DNA of 64,000 nt. It comes from Solitalea koreensis. GTDB taxonomy: Bacteria; Bacteroidota; Bacteroidia; Sphingobacteriales; Sphingobacteriaceae. Where the stretch lies: positions 186,001-250,000 of the forward strand of contig NZ_FXSZ01000001.1 of the NCBI RefSeq assembly GCF_900182575.1. Direction: 5' to 3'. Under the pieces are notes generated by a model that saw only the letters and a program-made list of their open reading frames with translations, had not been told where the DNA came from and searched no databases. A program made the position numbers and the translations under genes. Positions 49,623 through 58,678 of the stretch are shown piece after piece; position 1 is the first letter of the stretch, and the number at the start of each line of letters is the position of its first letter.

Positions 49623-50087
49623 ATGTTAAGTTCTGAAGAGATAAAAGAAATAGAACATGAAGTGGCTCAGGTACCACATCGGAAAGCTGCATGTATTGAG
49701 GCATTGAAAATTGTGCAGAAACATCGTGGCTGGGTTTCCGACAGCAGCTTAAATGCTGTTGCAGATTACATGGAAATGTCGACCGCGGAATTAGACAGCA
49801 TCGCTACTTTTTACAATCTTATCTTCCGTAAACCTGTTGGCCGGCATGTAATTTTATTGTGCGACAGTATAAGTTGTTGGGTAATGGGCTATGAAAAGGT
49901 TTATGATGCCTTTAAAAATCATTTGGGTATTCATTTCGGAGAAACAACACCTGATGGTCGGTTTACCTTATTGCCCAATGTTTGCCTTGGCACCTGTGAC
50001 CATGCTCCTGCTTTAATGATCGATGAGGATACATATAGAGATGTTAAGGAAGAACAGCTGGAAGGCATTTTGGAAAAATATAAATGA
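49623..50087 (+). CDS. nuoE: NADH-quinone oxidoreductase subunit E
   Basis: NuoE holds the [2Fe-2S] cluster N1a of the NADH-input module. Ligands are the pairs in LLCDSISCWVMGYEKV and LPNVCLGTCDHAPALMID. The thioredoxin-like fold follows an N-terminal helical part (YMEMSTAELDSIATFYNLIF). The length is 154 aa. It is preceded by an 87-base AT-rich spacer and followed 48 bases later by nuoF. Confidence 0.96.
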   Translation: MLSSEEIKEIEHEVAQVPHRKAACIEALKIVQKHRGWVSDSSLNAVADYMEMSTAELDSIATFYNLIFRKPVGRHVILLCDSISCWVMGYEKVYDAFKNHLGIHFGETTPDGRFTLLPNVCLGTCDHAPALMIDEDTYRDVKEEQLEGILEKYK

Positions 50088-50135
50088 CAGAAGGACTGAA
50101 TAACAGAATAAAACCTCACTCAATCATTTAAAAAC

Positions 50136-51425
50136 ATGGAAAGGCCGCTTACCAAAAACATTCATATTGATCGTCCGCCGCTCAACTTAAAAGAATATGA
50201 GATGACGGGTGGCTATAAGTCTGTTCGAAATGCGCTTAAAAACATGTCTCCCGAAGAAGTTCGATCATTGATCCAAGAATCGAATTTAAAAGGACGAGGA
50301 GGAGCAGGATTCAACACTGGAATGAAATGGAGTTTTGTACCGAAAGGACCAGATGCTCCTGCAACAAAATATCTTATTGCGAATGCTGATGAAATGGAAC
50401 CCGGAACTTTTAAAGACCGCCTATTGCTCGAAGGTAATCCGCATCAGTTAATTGAGGGCATGATTGTTTCATCCTATGCTATTCAGGCGACAACGGCATA
50501 TATATTTTTAAGATGGGCTTATAAAGAAGCCGCGTTGAGAATCAGGCAAGCGATTCACGAAGCCTATGAAGCCGGCTATTTAGGTAAAAACATATTGGGC
50601 ACTGAATTGAATCTCGAGATGCATTTACATACCGGTGCTGGGCGATACATATGTGGTGAAGAAACGGCCTTGCTCAATTCACTGGAAGGAAAACGTGCTT
50701 CACCAAGAGCAAAACCACCATTCCCGCAGGTTAGCGGATTATTCGGCAAACCCACTATTGTGAACAATGTAGAAACACTCTGCAATATTCCTCATATAGT
50801 TAACCATGGTGCGGATTGGTTCAGGAGTTTAAGTTATAGTGAAGATGGTGGCACCAAACTTTATGGTGTTAGTGGAAGGGTTAAAAAACCAGGGATTTGG
50901 GAGCTGCCTATGGGCATTACCATGCGGCAACTGGTCGAAGAATATGCAGGAGGAATGCAAAAAGGATATAACTTCCGTGGTGCTTTACCGGGTGGAGCCT
51001 CAACTGATTTTTTAACCGAACAACATTTGGATATAAAAATGGATTTCAAAACCGTGAGTGCTGCGGGGAGTCGACTAGGCACAGGAACCATGATCGTGTT
51101 GGATGACCATACTTGCCCAGTGGGGTTTGTTCATAACCTGCAGCATTTCTTCGCTCAAGAGTCTTGCGGATGGTGTACTCCATGTCGCGAAGGCCTTCCA
51201 TGGGTAGAGCGAATTTTATTATCCATAGAAAAAGGAGAAGGCAGATTGGAAGATCTGGATTTATTGAGTTTCCATACAACGTATCTCGGACCTGGAAGTA
51301 CATTTTGTGCATTGGCTCCCGGCGCGATGGAACCATTACAAAGTGCCTTGAAATATTTCAGAGAAGATTTTGAGCGTCACATTCATGATAAAAAATGCCC
51401 ATACAATGGCAACCATATACATTGA
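50136..51425 (+). CDS. nuoF: NADH-quinone oxidoreductase subunit F
   Basis: NuoF binds NADH, FMN and the [4Fe-4S] cluster N3. Motifs: NADH/FMN loop GRGGAGFNTGMKWSFVP, NADEMEPGTFKDRLLLEGNP, ETALLNSLEGKRASPRAKPP, the cluster ligands SCGWCTPCREGLPWVER and Cys in GPGSTFCALAPGAM. The length is 429 aa. Its last 20 bases overlap nuoG. Confidence 0.97.
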   Translation: MERPLTKNIHIDRPPLNLKEYEMTGGYKSVRNALKNMSPEEVRSLIQESNLKGRGGAGFNTGMKWSFVPKGPDAPATKYLIANADEMEPGTFKDRLLLEGNPHQLIEGMIVSSYAIQATTAYIFLRWAYKEAALRIRQAIHEAYEAGYLGKNILGTELNLEMHLHTGAGRYICGEETALLNSLEGKRASPRAKPPFPQVSGLFGKPTIVNNVETLCNIPHIVNHGADWFRSLSYSEDGGTKLYGVSGRVKKPGIWELPMGITMRQLVEEYAGGMQKGYNFRGALPGGASTDFLTEQHLDIKMDFKTVSAAGSRLGTGTMIVLDDHTCPVGFVHNLQHFFAQESCGWCTPCREGLPWVERILLSIEKGEGRLEDLDLLSFHTTYLGPGSTFCALAPGAMEPLQSALKYFREDFERHIHDKKCPYNGNHIH

Positions 51426-54096
51426 CAATAAAGCATACGAAGTAAAGGAGGGCAAAAATCTATTGGAGACTTGCCTTACCTTGGGATTCAACCTACCCTA
51501 CTTCTGTTGGCATCCAGCCATGGGATCGGTAGGCGCTTGCCGTCAGTGTGCAGTAAAGGTATTTAAAGACGAAACCGATACACGTGGAAGAATAACTATG
51601 TCGTGCATGGAATCCGTATCAAATGAACTTAGACTATCCATTTCTGATGCCGATGCGGTACAGTTCAGAGCCAATATAATTGAATGGTTAATGACCAACC
51701 ACCCGCATGATTGCGCCGTTTGCGACGAAGGCGGTTCTTGTCATTTACAAGACATGACGGTGATGACAGGCCATAACTACCGAAGATTTGAATACAAGAA
51801 ACGAACCTACCAAAACCAATATCTCGGCCCCTTTATCAACCATGAAATGAATCGATGCATTCAATGCTACCGCTGTGTTCGGTTCTACAAAGATTATGCA
51901 GGCGGCAAAGACCTCGACGTTTTTGCCGCTCATAACCATGTGTATTTTGGCAGAAGTGAGGATGGCATTTTACAAAACGAATTTAGTGGAAACTTAGCCG
52001 AAGTTTGCCCTACAGGCGTATTTACCGATAAAACCTTAAAAGAACATTATACTCGTAAATGGGATTTCACATCTGCCCCATCTGTTTGCCAACATTGCAG
52101 TTTGGGTTGCAATATCATAGCTGCCGAACGTTATGGCGAGTTGCGACAAATTACAAGTCGCTATAATGGAGAAGTTAACGGGTACTTTATTTGTGACCGG
52201 GGGCGTTTTGGGTATGAATTTGTCAACAGCCCACTTCGGATTAAAGAAGCAAAATTAAGGGATGAAAATTCTAAAGACCTCAATAAAAAAAATCTTCTAA
52301 ATAAAACATCAGCTTTAATAACACCCGGAAAAACCATTGGCATTGGTTCACCAAGAACTTCCATGGAATCAAATTTTGCTTTAAGAAAATTGATTGGTGC
52401 GGAAAACTTCTATCAAGGAATTTCTGAACAAGAAGCATCATTGCATAAGTTAATTCTTGAAGTTATGAATTCCGGGATTGCATATATTCCATCCTTGAAA
52501 GAAGTAGAAGAAGCTGATGCAATTCTAGTACTTGGCGAAGACCTTCATAATTCTGCCCCAATGCTCGCCCTAGCTGTTCGACAAGCCATACAAAAAGGTC
52601 CCTCAGAGCTTAAAACCAGCCTTCCGGCATGGCACAGTTTAGCCTTGAAAGAATTTATTCAACAAGAACATGCTCCATTATTTATTGCCAATCCTCTAAA
52701 AACACAATTGGACGAACTGGCTCAGGCATCCTTAAATCTGTCGCCTGCTGAAATTATTCAGTTGGGTTATGCTATTGCTCATCATATCGATTCAGCCTCA
52801 CCTATTGAACATCTTCTCTCTGAAAGTCTGCTAAAAGAAGCCAAAGCGATTGCCAAAGCATTATCAAAAGCCAAAAAGCCATTAATCATTACAGGCACGA
52901 GCAGCATGCAGGAAGGCCTTGTAAAAGCGGCTGCCAACATCGCTAAATCATTAAAAACCGCTAACCTATGCTTTGTAGAACATGAATGCAATAGCCTGGG
53001 ATTGGCGATGATGGATGCTCCTCCTTTGGAAGAAGCCATGAAACACGTTTTTTTGAACGATACAGATACGGTAATTATTCTCGAAAACGATTTGTACCGA
53101 AGAACGTCATCTGGCAATGTTGATCGATTCTTCGAAGCATGTAAAGAGATCATTGTAATCGATCATCTTCATAATAAAACAACTCAGAAAGCAAGTGTAT
53201 TGATTCCTACCGGCACTTTTGCCGAATCAGACGGCACCCTGATTAATAACGAAGGCCGTGCGCAAAGCTTCTTTCAGGCTTTAAATGCAAAAAATGAACT
53301 GATACAGGAAAGCTGGCGCTGGCTTAATGAATTATTTTCATTGCAAAAAGGCATTTCAATAAAAGATCGTACTTCGCCACATGAACTTTTAGAAGAAATT
53401 GCGATTGCCATGCCTCAATTCAAAGGGATTGCACAAGCAGTTTTACAGAGTGACTTTCGGATTAACGGACAACGTATCCCTCGAGAACCTCATCGCTACA
53501 GCGGACGAACCGCAATGAATGCCCATGACAATGTAAGTGAGCCTAAACCTGCACAAGATCTTGATACACCTATGTCATTTACGATGGAAGGTTATCGAGG
53601 AGAACCCCCTTCGTCCATCATTCCCTTTTATTGGTCGCCGGGCTGGAATTCAGTACAATCCGTTAATAAATTCCAGATTGAAATTGGAGGAGCTTTGCAT
53701 GGAGGAGATCCGGGAATCAGATTGATAAACAACAAGGAGGGTATGAGTTCTTACTATGACAATAATTTTGTACCAATCGAACTGAAAGACCAGGAATGGC
53801 TAGCCATTCCGGTGCAACATATTTACGGCTCGGATGAATTAAGCATACATACTCCAGGCGTTACCGAACGGTCACCTCAACCCTATATTGGCCTAAATAA
53901 ATTAGATGCAGAAAATTTGAATTTACAGGATGGTAGCAAAGTGACTTTTGAAACAGATGGCGAAGAAGTAACCCTTCCTCTGAGAATCATAACTGAATTA
54001 CCCAGGAAGGTAGCCATACTGCCTCACGGGTTACAGGATTTTAATTGTCACTTACCGATTATATTAAGAATAAAAAATTTAAAAAAGTCACGCTGA
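51406..54096 (+). CDS. nuoG: NADH-quinone oxidoreductase subunit G
   Basis: NuoG carries FeS clusters of the peripheral arm. N-terminal motifs: the [2Fe-2S] set FNLPYFCWHPAMGSVGACRQ and CAVKVFKDET with SCMESV; NHPHDCAVCDEGGSCHLQDM (N5, with His ligand); NRCIQCYRCVRFYKDYAG and VCPTGVF (N4). A further CQHCSLGC about residue 235 and a Cys in GYFICDRGRFG form the N7 site, which is found only in some bacteria. The remainder (about 300-896) is a molybdopterin-oxidoreductase-like part that no longer binds molybdenum. I start at 51406; 12 more residues upstream would add nothing family-like. Confidence 0.95.
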   Translation: MATIYIDNKAYEVKEGKNLLETCLTLGFNLPYFCWHPAMGSVGACRQCAVKVFKDETDTRGRITMSCMESVSNELRLSISDADAVQFRANIIEWLMTNHPHDCAVCDEGGSCHLQDMTVMTGHNYRRFEYKKRTYQNQYLGPFINHEMNRCIQCYRCVRFYKDYAGGKDLDVFAAHNHVYFGRSEDGILQNEFSGNLAEVCPTGVFTDKTLKEHYTRKWDFTSAPSVCQHCSLGCNIIAAERYGELRQITSRYNGEVNGYFICDRGRFGYEFVNSPLRIKEAKLRDENSKDLNKKNLLNKTSALITPGKTIGIGSPRTSMESNFALRKLIGAENFYQGISEQEASLHKLILEVMNSGIAYIPSLKEVEEADAILVLGEDLHNSAPMLALAVRQAIQKGPSELKTSLPAWHSLALKEFIQQEHAPLFIANPLKTQLDELAQASLNLSPAEIIQLGYAIAHHIDSASPIEHLLSESLLKEAKAIAKALSKAKKPLIITGTSSMQEGLVKAAANIAKSLKTANLCFVEHECNSLGLAMMDAPPLEEAMKHVFLNDTDTVIILENDLYRRTSSGNVDRFFEACKEIIVIDHLHNKTTQKASVLIPTGTFAESDGTLINNEGRAQSFFQALNAKNELIQESWRWLNELFSLQKGISIKDRTSPHELLEEIAIAMPQFKGIAQAVLQSDFRINGQRIPREPHRYSGRTAMNAHDNVSEPKPAQDLDTPMSFTMEGYRGEPPSSIIPFYWSPGWNSVQSVNKFQIEIGGALHGGDPGIRLINNKEGMSSYYDNNFVPIELKDQEWLAIPVQHIYGSDELSIHTPGVTERSPQPYIGLNKLDAENLNLQDGSKVTFETDGEEVTLPLRIITELPRKVAILPHGLQDFNCHLPIILRIKNLKKSR

Positions 54097-54099
54097 GCT

Positions 54100-54135
54100 G
54101 AGTCGAACCGCTCATTGACAAAAGTTTTTCGACTC
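54100..54135. repeat. REP-like inverted repeat at the nuoG-nuoH junction
   Basis: GAGTCGAA (54100-54107) pairs with TTCGACTC (54128-54135), with CACGCTGAGCT directly before the left arm. The sequence is close to the CACGCTGAGCTTGTCGAAG-type intergenic repeat that is abundant in Bacteroidota and some other genomes. It lies inside the operon, so it is transcribed. Confidence 0.6.
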
Positions 54136-54174
54136 CTCAAACTCACATTATTATTAGTACTGGATAATAAGGAT

Positions 54175-55134
54175 ATGAACGAAACATTAACATATATTCT
54201 CACTATTGTAGGAGAATTGTTCAGCCTGCTCACCTTGGCGGCCCTGCTCATATGGGTGGAGCGGCGCATGTTGGCATTATGGCAAGATCGTTTAGGACCA
54301 AATCGGGCTGGCCCATTCGGACTCTTTATCGTAGTGGCCGATACCCTAAAATTATTCTTCAAAGAAGATTGGATTCCTCCCTTCTCCGAAAAGGCGGTTT
54401 TTGTAATTGCTCCAGCCATTTTGGTAATCACTGTATTGCTTAGCTTCACGATCATACCTTTTGCACCCGGAATCTTAATTACTGATTTCAACATTGGGAT
54501 ACTCTTCTTCCTGGCGATGTCATCATTAGGCGTTTACAGCATTGTGCTGGGTGGATGGGCATCCAATAACAAATATTCATTATTGGGCGCTTTACGTGGT
54601 GCCTCACAAATGATTTCTTACGAAGTATTTATGGGCCTTTCGTTAATGGGCGTAGTTATGCTTTCTGGCTCATTCAGTTTGCGTGATATTGTAGAAGCTC
54701 AACGCAATCATTGGTTCATTCTTTTACAGCCGGTAGGATTTGTAATTTTCTTTATAGCCGGAATTGCTGAAACTCATCGGTTGCCTTTTGATATTCCTGA
54801 AGCCGAAAGTGAGTTGGTGGCAGGATTCCATTCCGAATACTCCAGCATGAAGTTCGGCATGTTTTTCATCGGCGAATATTTAGGCATTACGCTTATATCG
54901 GCCATGGTCACAACTTTATTTTTGGGGGGATGGTTGGGCCCTGAATTTCTGCCTCCGATTTGCTGGTTTGCTTTAAAAACTTTCGCATTCATTCTGTTTT
55001 TCATCCTGTTAAGAGCTTCACTTCCGCGTCCGAGGTATGATCAATTAATGGGTTACGGATGGAAAGTGTTGTTACCGGTTACTTTGTTGAATTTACTGGT
55101 AACTGGAGCCGTTGTGCTTTTACTGAAGAATTAA
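54175..55134 (+). CDS. nuoH: NADH-quinone oxidoreductase subunit H
   Basis: NuoH links the quinone site to the proton-pumping arm. The first conserved loop WVERRMLALWQDRLGPNRAG and GPFGLFIVVADTLKLFFKED are clear, as is GIAETHRLPFDIPEAESELV, GFHSEYSSMKFGMFFIGEYL and the end LLRASLPRPRYDQLMGYGWK. I chose the ATG at 54175, preceded by AAGGAT, because the longer frame (54115) starts inside the repeat and lacks similarity. The length is 319 aa. Confidence 0.95.
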   Translation: MNETLTYILTIVGELFSLLTLAALLIWVERRMLALWQDRLGPNRAGPFGLFIVVADTLKLFFKEDWIPPFSEKAVFVIAPAILVITVLLSFTIIPFAPGILITDFNIGILFFLAMSSLGVYSIVLGGWASNNKYSLLGALRGASQMISYEVFMGLSLMGVVMLSGSFSLRDIVEAQRNHWFILLQPVGFVIFFIAGIAETHRLPFDIPEAESELVAGFHSEYSSMKFGMFFIGEYLGITLISAMVTTLFLGGWLGPEFLPPICWFALKTFAFILFFILLRASLPRPRYDQLMGYGWKVLLPVTLLNLLVTGAVVLLLKN

Positions 55135-55135
55135 A

Positions 55136-55168
55136 AGTCCACGAACCATAGCCGATGGCCCATGGACT
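55136..55168. repeat. Inverted repeat of the GTCCA/TGGAC type after nuoH
   Basis: AGTCCA (55136-55141) pairs with TGGACT (55163-55168), enclosing CCAT/ATGG (55146-55149, 55155-55158). It has shared words with the murB-lpdA spacer and is followed by CTAAATCTCAATTCGC, related to the fusA-rpsJ spacer. Confidence 0.5.
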
Positions 55169-55214
55169 CACTAAATCTCAATTCGCAATATGCATATCTC
55201 AATACTAAAATAAA

Positions 55215-55730
55215 ATGTTCAGCATCATCCGTAGTATATGGCTTACATCTTTGCACATGTTCAGAAAACGCGCCACCATCGAATACCCTGAACACAAAGC
55301 TCCTTTGCATCCACGTTACCGCGGACGGATTGTGCTAACACGGGATCCTGACGGAATGGAACGTTGCGTGGGTTGTTACTTATGTGCGGCAGCCTGTCCG
55401 GTTGATTGTATTGCACTGCAGGCTACCGAAGATGAGAACCACCGTCGTTATCCGGAGTTTTTTCGCATCAATTTTTCGCGCTGCATTTTCTGCGGCTATT
55501 GTGAAGAAGCCTGCCCTACCTATGCTATCCAACTCATCCCTGATTTTGAAATATCCGAATACGATCGTCAGAATTTAGTCTATGAAAAACAGGATCTCTT
55601 GATTTCAGGAGAAGGTAAATACCCGGGTTACAATTATTACAAAGTGGCCGGATTGGATGCCGGTGTGAAAAATAAAGGTGAAGGAGATAACGAAGAACCT
55701 CCGATTGACATACATAGTTTACTACCATGA
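55215..55730 (+). CDS. nuoI: NADH-quinone oxidoreductase subunit I
   Basis: NuoI carries clusters N6a and N6b. Two ferredoxin motifs are complete: CVGCYLCAAACPVDCI and CIFCGYCEEACPTYAI. The length is 171 aa with an amphipathic N-terminus. Its stop overlaps the nuoJ start by 4 bases. Confidence 0.97.
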   Translation: MFSIIRSIWLTSLHMFRKRATIEYPEHKAPLHPRYRGRIVLTRDPDGMERCVGCYLCAAACPVDCIALQATEDENHRRYPEFFRINFSRCIFCGYCEEACPTYAIQLIPDFEISEYDRQNLVYEKQDLLISGEGKYPGYNYYKVAGLDAGVKNKGEGDNEEPPIDIHSLLP

Positions 55731-56254
55731 ATCTACTCTTTTCTATATCATCAGTCATTGCCATAGTTTCAACTCTTATGGTGATTACCCGTAAACATCC
55801 GGTGCACGCATTGCTGTATTTAATCGTTTCATTTCTGGCAATCGCGGTGGTCATCTATCAACTGGGAGCTCCTTTTATTGCCATTTTGGAACTCATTATT
55901 TATGCAGGAGCAATCATGGTACTGTTCATATTCACCATGATGCTGCTAAACCTCGGAAAAGAAACGATAGATCAGGAAAGAAAATGGCTCCAACCACAAA
56001 CTTGGACCGGTCCGGTTTTGCTTTCTCTCATTTTATTAGTCGAGCTAATTTATCTTCTATCAAAATCATCAAGTCAAGAACACGCCATTACCGGAATGGA
56101 CACGAAAATAGTGGCTCAAACACTTTTCGGGCCCTATTTGATCTTGGTGGAATTAGCCGCATTGTTACTTACGGCAGGCATAGTTGGTGCCGCTCACATC
56201 GGCCAACACAAACGGCGCGTTTCACACCGGTTTTTGGAAGAATACAATGAGTAA
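55727..56254 (+). CDS. nuoJ: NADH-quinone oxidoreductase subunit J
   Basis: NuoJ is a five-helix membrane subunit near the E-channel. Features are HALLYLIVSFLAIAVVIYQL, FIAILELIIYAGAIMVLFIF and a final helix LLTAGIVGAAHIGQ. The length is 175 aa. It overlaps nuoI by 4 bases, while an unusual 153-base spacer follows before nuoK. Confidence 0.95.
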   Translation: MNLLFSISSVIAIVSTLMVITRKHPVHALLYLIVSFLAIAVVIYQLGAPFIAILELIIYAGAIMVLFIFTMMLLNLGKETIDQERKWLQPQTWTGPVLLSLILLVELIYLLSKSSSQEHAITGMDTKIVAQTLFGPYLILVELAALLLTAGIVGAAHIGQHKRRVSHRFLEEYNE

Positions 56255-56407
56255 AAAAATTACGGAGTATGCTGAACATCCACAAAAAGAATAGGCAAAA
56301 AACTAAATCCAAATGAAATGAGAACACTCCTCACGCTGATATGTAGAGAAACAAAAAGACTAAATAAGTAATAACCTATCACTATTGAAATTAATGAAGT
56401 AACAAGA

Positions 56408-56719
56408 ATGAACACTGACATATCCATTTCACAGGTATTGATTTTAGCAGCAATCTTATTCTCATTAGGACTTATCGGAGTTGCGATTCGTCGAAATGTG
56501 CTGTTTATGTTAATTTCTGTAGAAATCATGCTTAATGCTGCAGGATTAGCATTTATAGCAGCAGGCGCGAAATGGAATCAACCCGATGGACAAATCATGT
56601 TTTTATTCATTTTGACCATGGCCGCAGCCGAAGTTTCAATTGGCCTGGCCTTAATCATGCAAATATATCATCAACATCAATCACTGGATATAGATAAAGT
56701 AAATGAAATGAAGGGATGA
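56408..56719 (+). CDS. nuoK: NADH-quinone oxidoreductase subunit K
   Basis: NuoK is a three-helix subunit with membrane Glu residues needed for proton movement. Its helices include VLILAAILFSLGLIGVAIRR, VLFMLISVEIMLNAAGLAFI (key Glu) and IMFLFILTMAAAEVSIGLAL (second Glu). The length of 103 aa is exact for the family. Confidence 0.96.
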   Translation: MNTDISISQVLILAAILFSLGLIGVAIRRNVLFMLISVEIMLNAAGLAFIAAGAKWNQPDGQIMFLFILTMAAAEVSIGLALIMQIYHQHQSLDIDKVNEMKG

Positions 56720-56791
56720 TCCAGTTGGCAGTTTTAAACCAGAGTTATTTATGATCTTATTTCTTGTGTCTTTTATCTAAACTCTCTATAA

Positions 56792-58678
56792 ATGCAGCAT
56801 TTACTATGGCTCATACCTACACTTCCTCTTGCCGGCTTCCTTATTCTGGCTCTGGGCAGGTATTTATCACGAACGACTGTAGCACTAGTCGGAGTAGGAA
56901 GTGTTTCATTATCTGCATTAATCACCATAATCATTGGAGTCAACTTTATTTCAAATCCACCGCCTTCGGGCGCCTATAGCCAGTTTCTATGGACCTGGTT
57001 TAATGCAAGTGGTTTTGCGCCTAAAATATCACTCTATCTGGATTCACTTTCATTGGTATTTGTATTTGTTATCACCTTTGTAAGCGCATTAATTCATTTG
57101 TATTCTTCAGAATTTATGATTGAAGACAAAAGCTATGCACGCTTCTTCGCCTACATGAACCTCTTCGTATTCTCCATGCTCATTTTAGTTTTAGCAGAAG
57201 ATCTACTTTTAATGTACTTAGGATGGGAAGGTGTTGGCTTGTGCAGTTTCTTGTTAATAGGTTTTTGGTACGAGAAACAGGAAAACGGCCTGGCTGCCCA
57301 AAAAGCCTTCATTATCACCCGTATCGGCGATACAGCGATGGCTATTGGCTTATTCATTTTATTCTATCAGTTTCAAACGCTGCATATTCCTGCATTGCTA
57401 CAAGGAGCAAGCAATAAATGGCAAATTGGAGCACCTATTGCCTGCACCGTTGCCTTATTGCTTTTAGCAGGAGGTATAGGAAAATCAGCACAATTACCGT
57501 TGCAAACATGGCTACCTGATGCCATGGCAGGTCCTTCACCGGTAAGTGCATTAATTCATGCTGCGACAATGGTTACCGCCGGAGTTTACCTCATTGCACG
57601 CATGCATGTCATTTTTGAACGGTCCCCATTCACACAACATTTAGTTGCAGTAATCGGCGCCGTCACTTTGCTTTTGGCCGGATGTTCGGCGTTGGCTCAA
57701 TTTGACATAAAACGGGTTTTAGCCTATTCCACCATCAGTCAAATTGGTTATATGTTTTTGGCATTGGGCGTTGGGGCATGGTCGGCCGCTATATTCCATT
57801 TCATGATCCATGCTTTTTTTAAAGCTTTATTGTTTTTGGCTGCAGGTGCAGTAATCGAAACTCAGCATCATGAACATAACATGTTTAAAATGGGAGGACT
57901 GAAAGACAAAATGCCTTTAATCTTTTGGACCTTTCTGGCAGGAGCAATGTCATTAGCCGCCCTTCCGCTCGTTAGCGCAGGATTCTACAGTAAAGATCAA
58001 ATTCTATGGTATGCCTGGTCAGCTGAAAAAGGAACTGCATGGTTATGGCTCGCAGCTTTAATCGGTGCCCTTATCACAGCTGCTTACACCACCCGAATGA
58101 TCATCCTTACCTTTTTCGGGGAATCGAAAACGCCGCTAGGCCATCTCCCCGGCATGCGTATTACCATTCCTCTGGTAATACTTGCTGTACTTTCTATCAC
58201 AGCAGGCTTCATTGAATTACCACACAATTTCGGGCAGGTAACGATCTTCTCTGATCTGGTTCAAAAAACATTGCCTGAAACACGTATGCAAGCTGGTGTC
58301 GAATCCGAATTTGCTTTTCAGCTTATTGCAGCAATAATTGGTTTATCAGGAATTTATTTGACATGGTGGACATATGCAAAAAATCCGGGGATAATTGACA
58401 AATTGAAGAGCCAGGCATTACCGTCAACACTACATCGCTTATGGTTTTCGGGCTGGTTTTTTGATACTATCTACAATGCATTATTTGTAAAACCCTTTAA
58501 AACAATTACATCTATAAATAAAAATGATTTCATTGATCAAATCTATACTGCCTTAGTCCAATTTACCAATACGCTTAATCGCATTTTATCACTTAGCCAG
58601 TCGGGTTCACTGCGTTGGTACATCATGGGTATAATAATGGGCAGTATCATCATTCTCACATTAAACATCTTGTTATGA
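56792..58678 (+). CDS. nuoL: NADH-quinone oxidoreductase subunit L
   Basis: NuoL is the distal antiporter-like proton pump. The core has YLGWEGVGLCSFLLIGFWYE, AFIITRIGDTAMAIGLFILF, GKSAQLPLQTWLPDAMAGPS and FDIKRVLAYSTISQIGYMFL, with the expected membrane Lys, Glu and His residues, and a C-terminal amphipathic-helix region. The length is 628 aa. Its TGA overlaps the nuoM ATG. Confidence 0.96.
   Translation: MQHLLWLIPTLPLAGFLILALGRYLSRTTVALVGVGSVSLSALITIIIGVNFISNPPPSGAYSQFLWTWFNASGFAPKISLYLDSLSLVFVFVITFVSALIHLYSSEFMIEDKSYARFFAYMNLFVFSMLILVLAEDLLLMYLGWEGVGLCSFLLIGFWYEKQENGLAAQKAFIITRIGDTAMAIGLFILFYQFQTLHIPALLQGASNKWQIGAPIACTVALLLLAGGIGKSAQLPLQTWLPDAMAGPSPVSALIHAATMVTAGVYLIARMHVIFERSPFTQHLVAVIGAVTLLLAGCSALAQFDIKRVLAYSTISQIGYMFLALGVGAWSAAIFHFMIHAFFKALLFLAAGAVIETQHHEHNMFKMGGLKDKMPLIFWTFLAGAMSLAALPLVSAGFYSKDQILWYAWSAEKGTAWLWLAALIGALITAAYTTRMIILTFFGESKTPLGHLPGMRITIPLVILAVLSITAGFIELPHNFGQVTIFSDLVQKTLPETRMQAGVESEFAFQLIAAIIGLSGIYLTWWTYAKNPGIIDKLKSQALPSTLHRLWFSGWFFDTIYNALFVKPFKTITSINKNDFIDQIYTALVQFTNTLNRILSLSQSGSLRWYIMGIIMGSIIILTLNILL

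Noticed and set aside
51370..51405. Upstream start of nuoG
   Set aside because: It lies inside the nuoF end and adds residues before the ferredoxin fold; the ATG at 51406 gives the usual N-terminus.
52630..52644. TGGCAC inside nuoG, read as a sigma-54 site
   Set aside because: The -12 half is missing (AGCC instead of TTGC) and the site is inside a coding region.
56260..56529. Minus-strand frame across the nuoJ-nuoK spacer
   Set aside because: It overlaps nuoK antisense and has no promoter or recognisable product.
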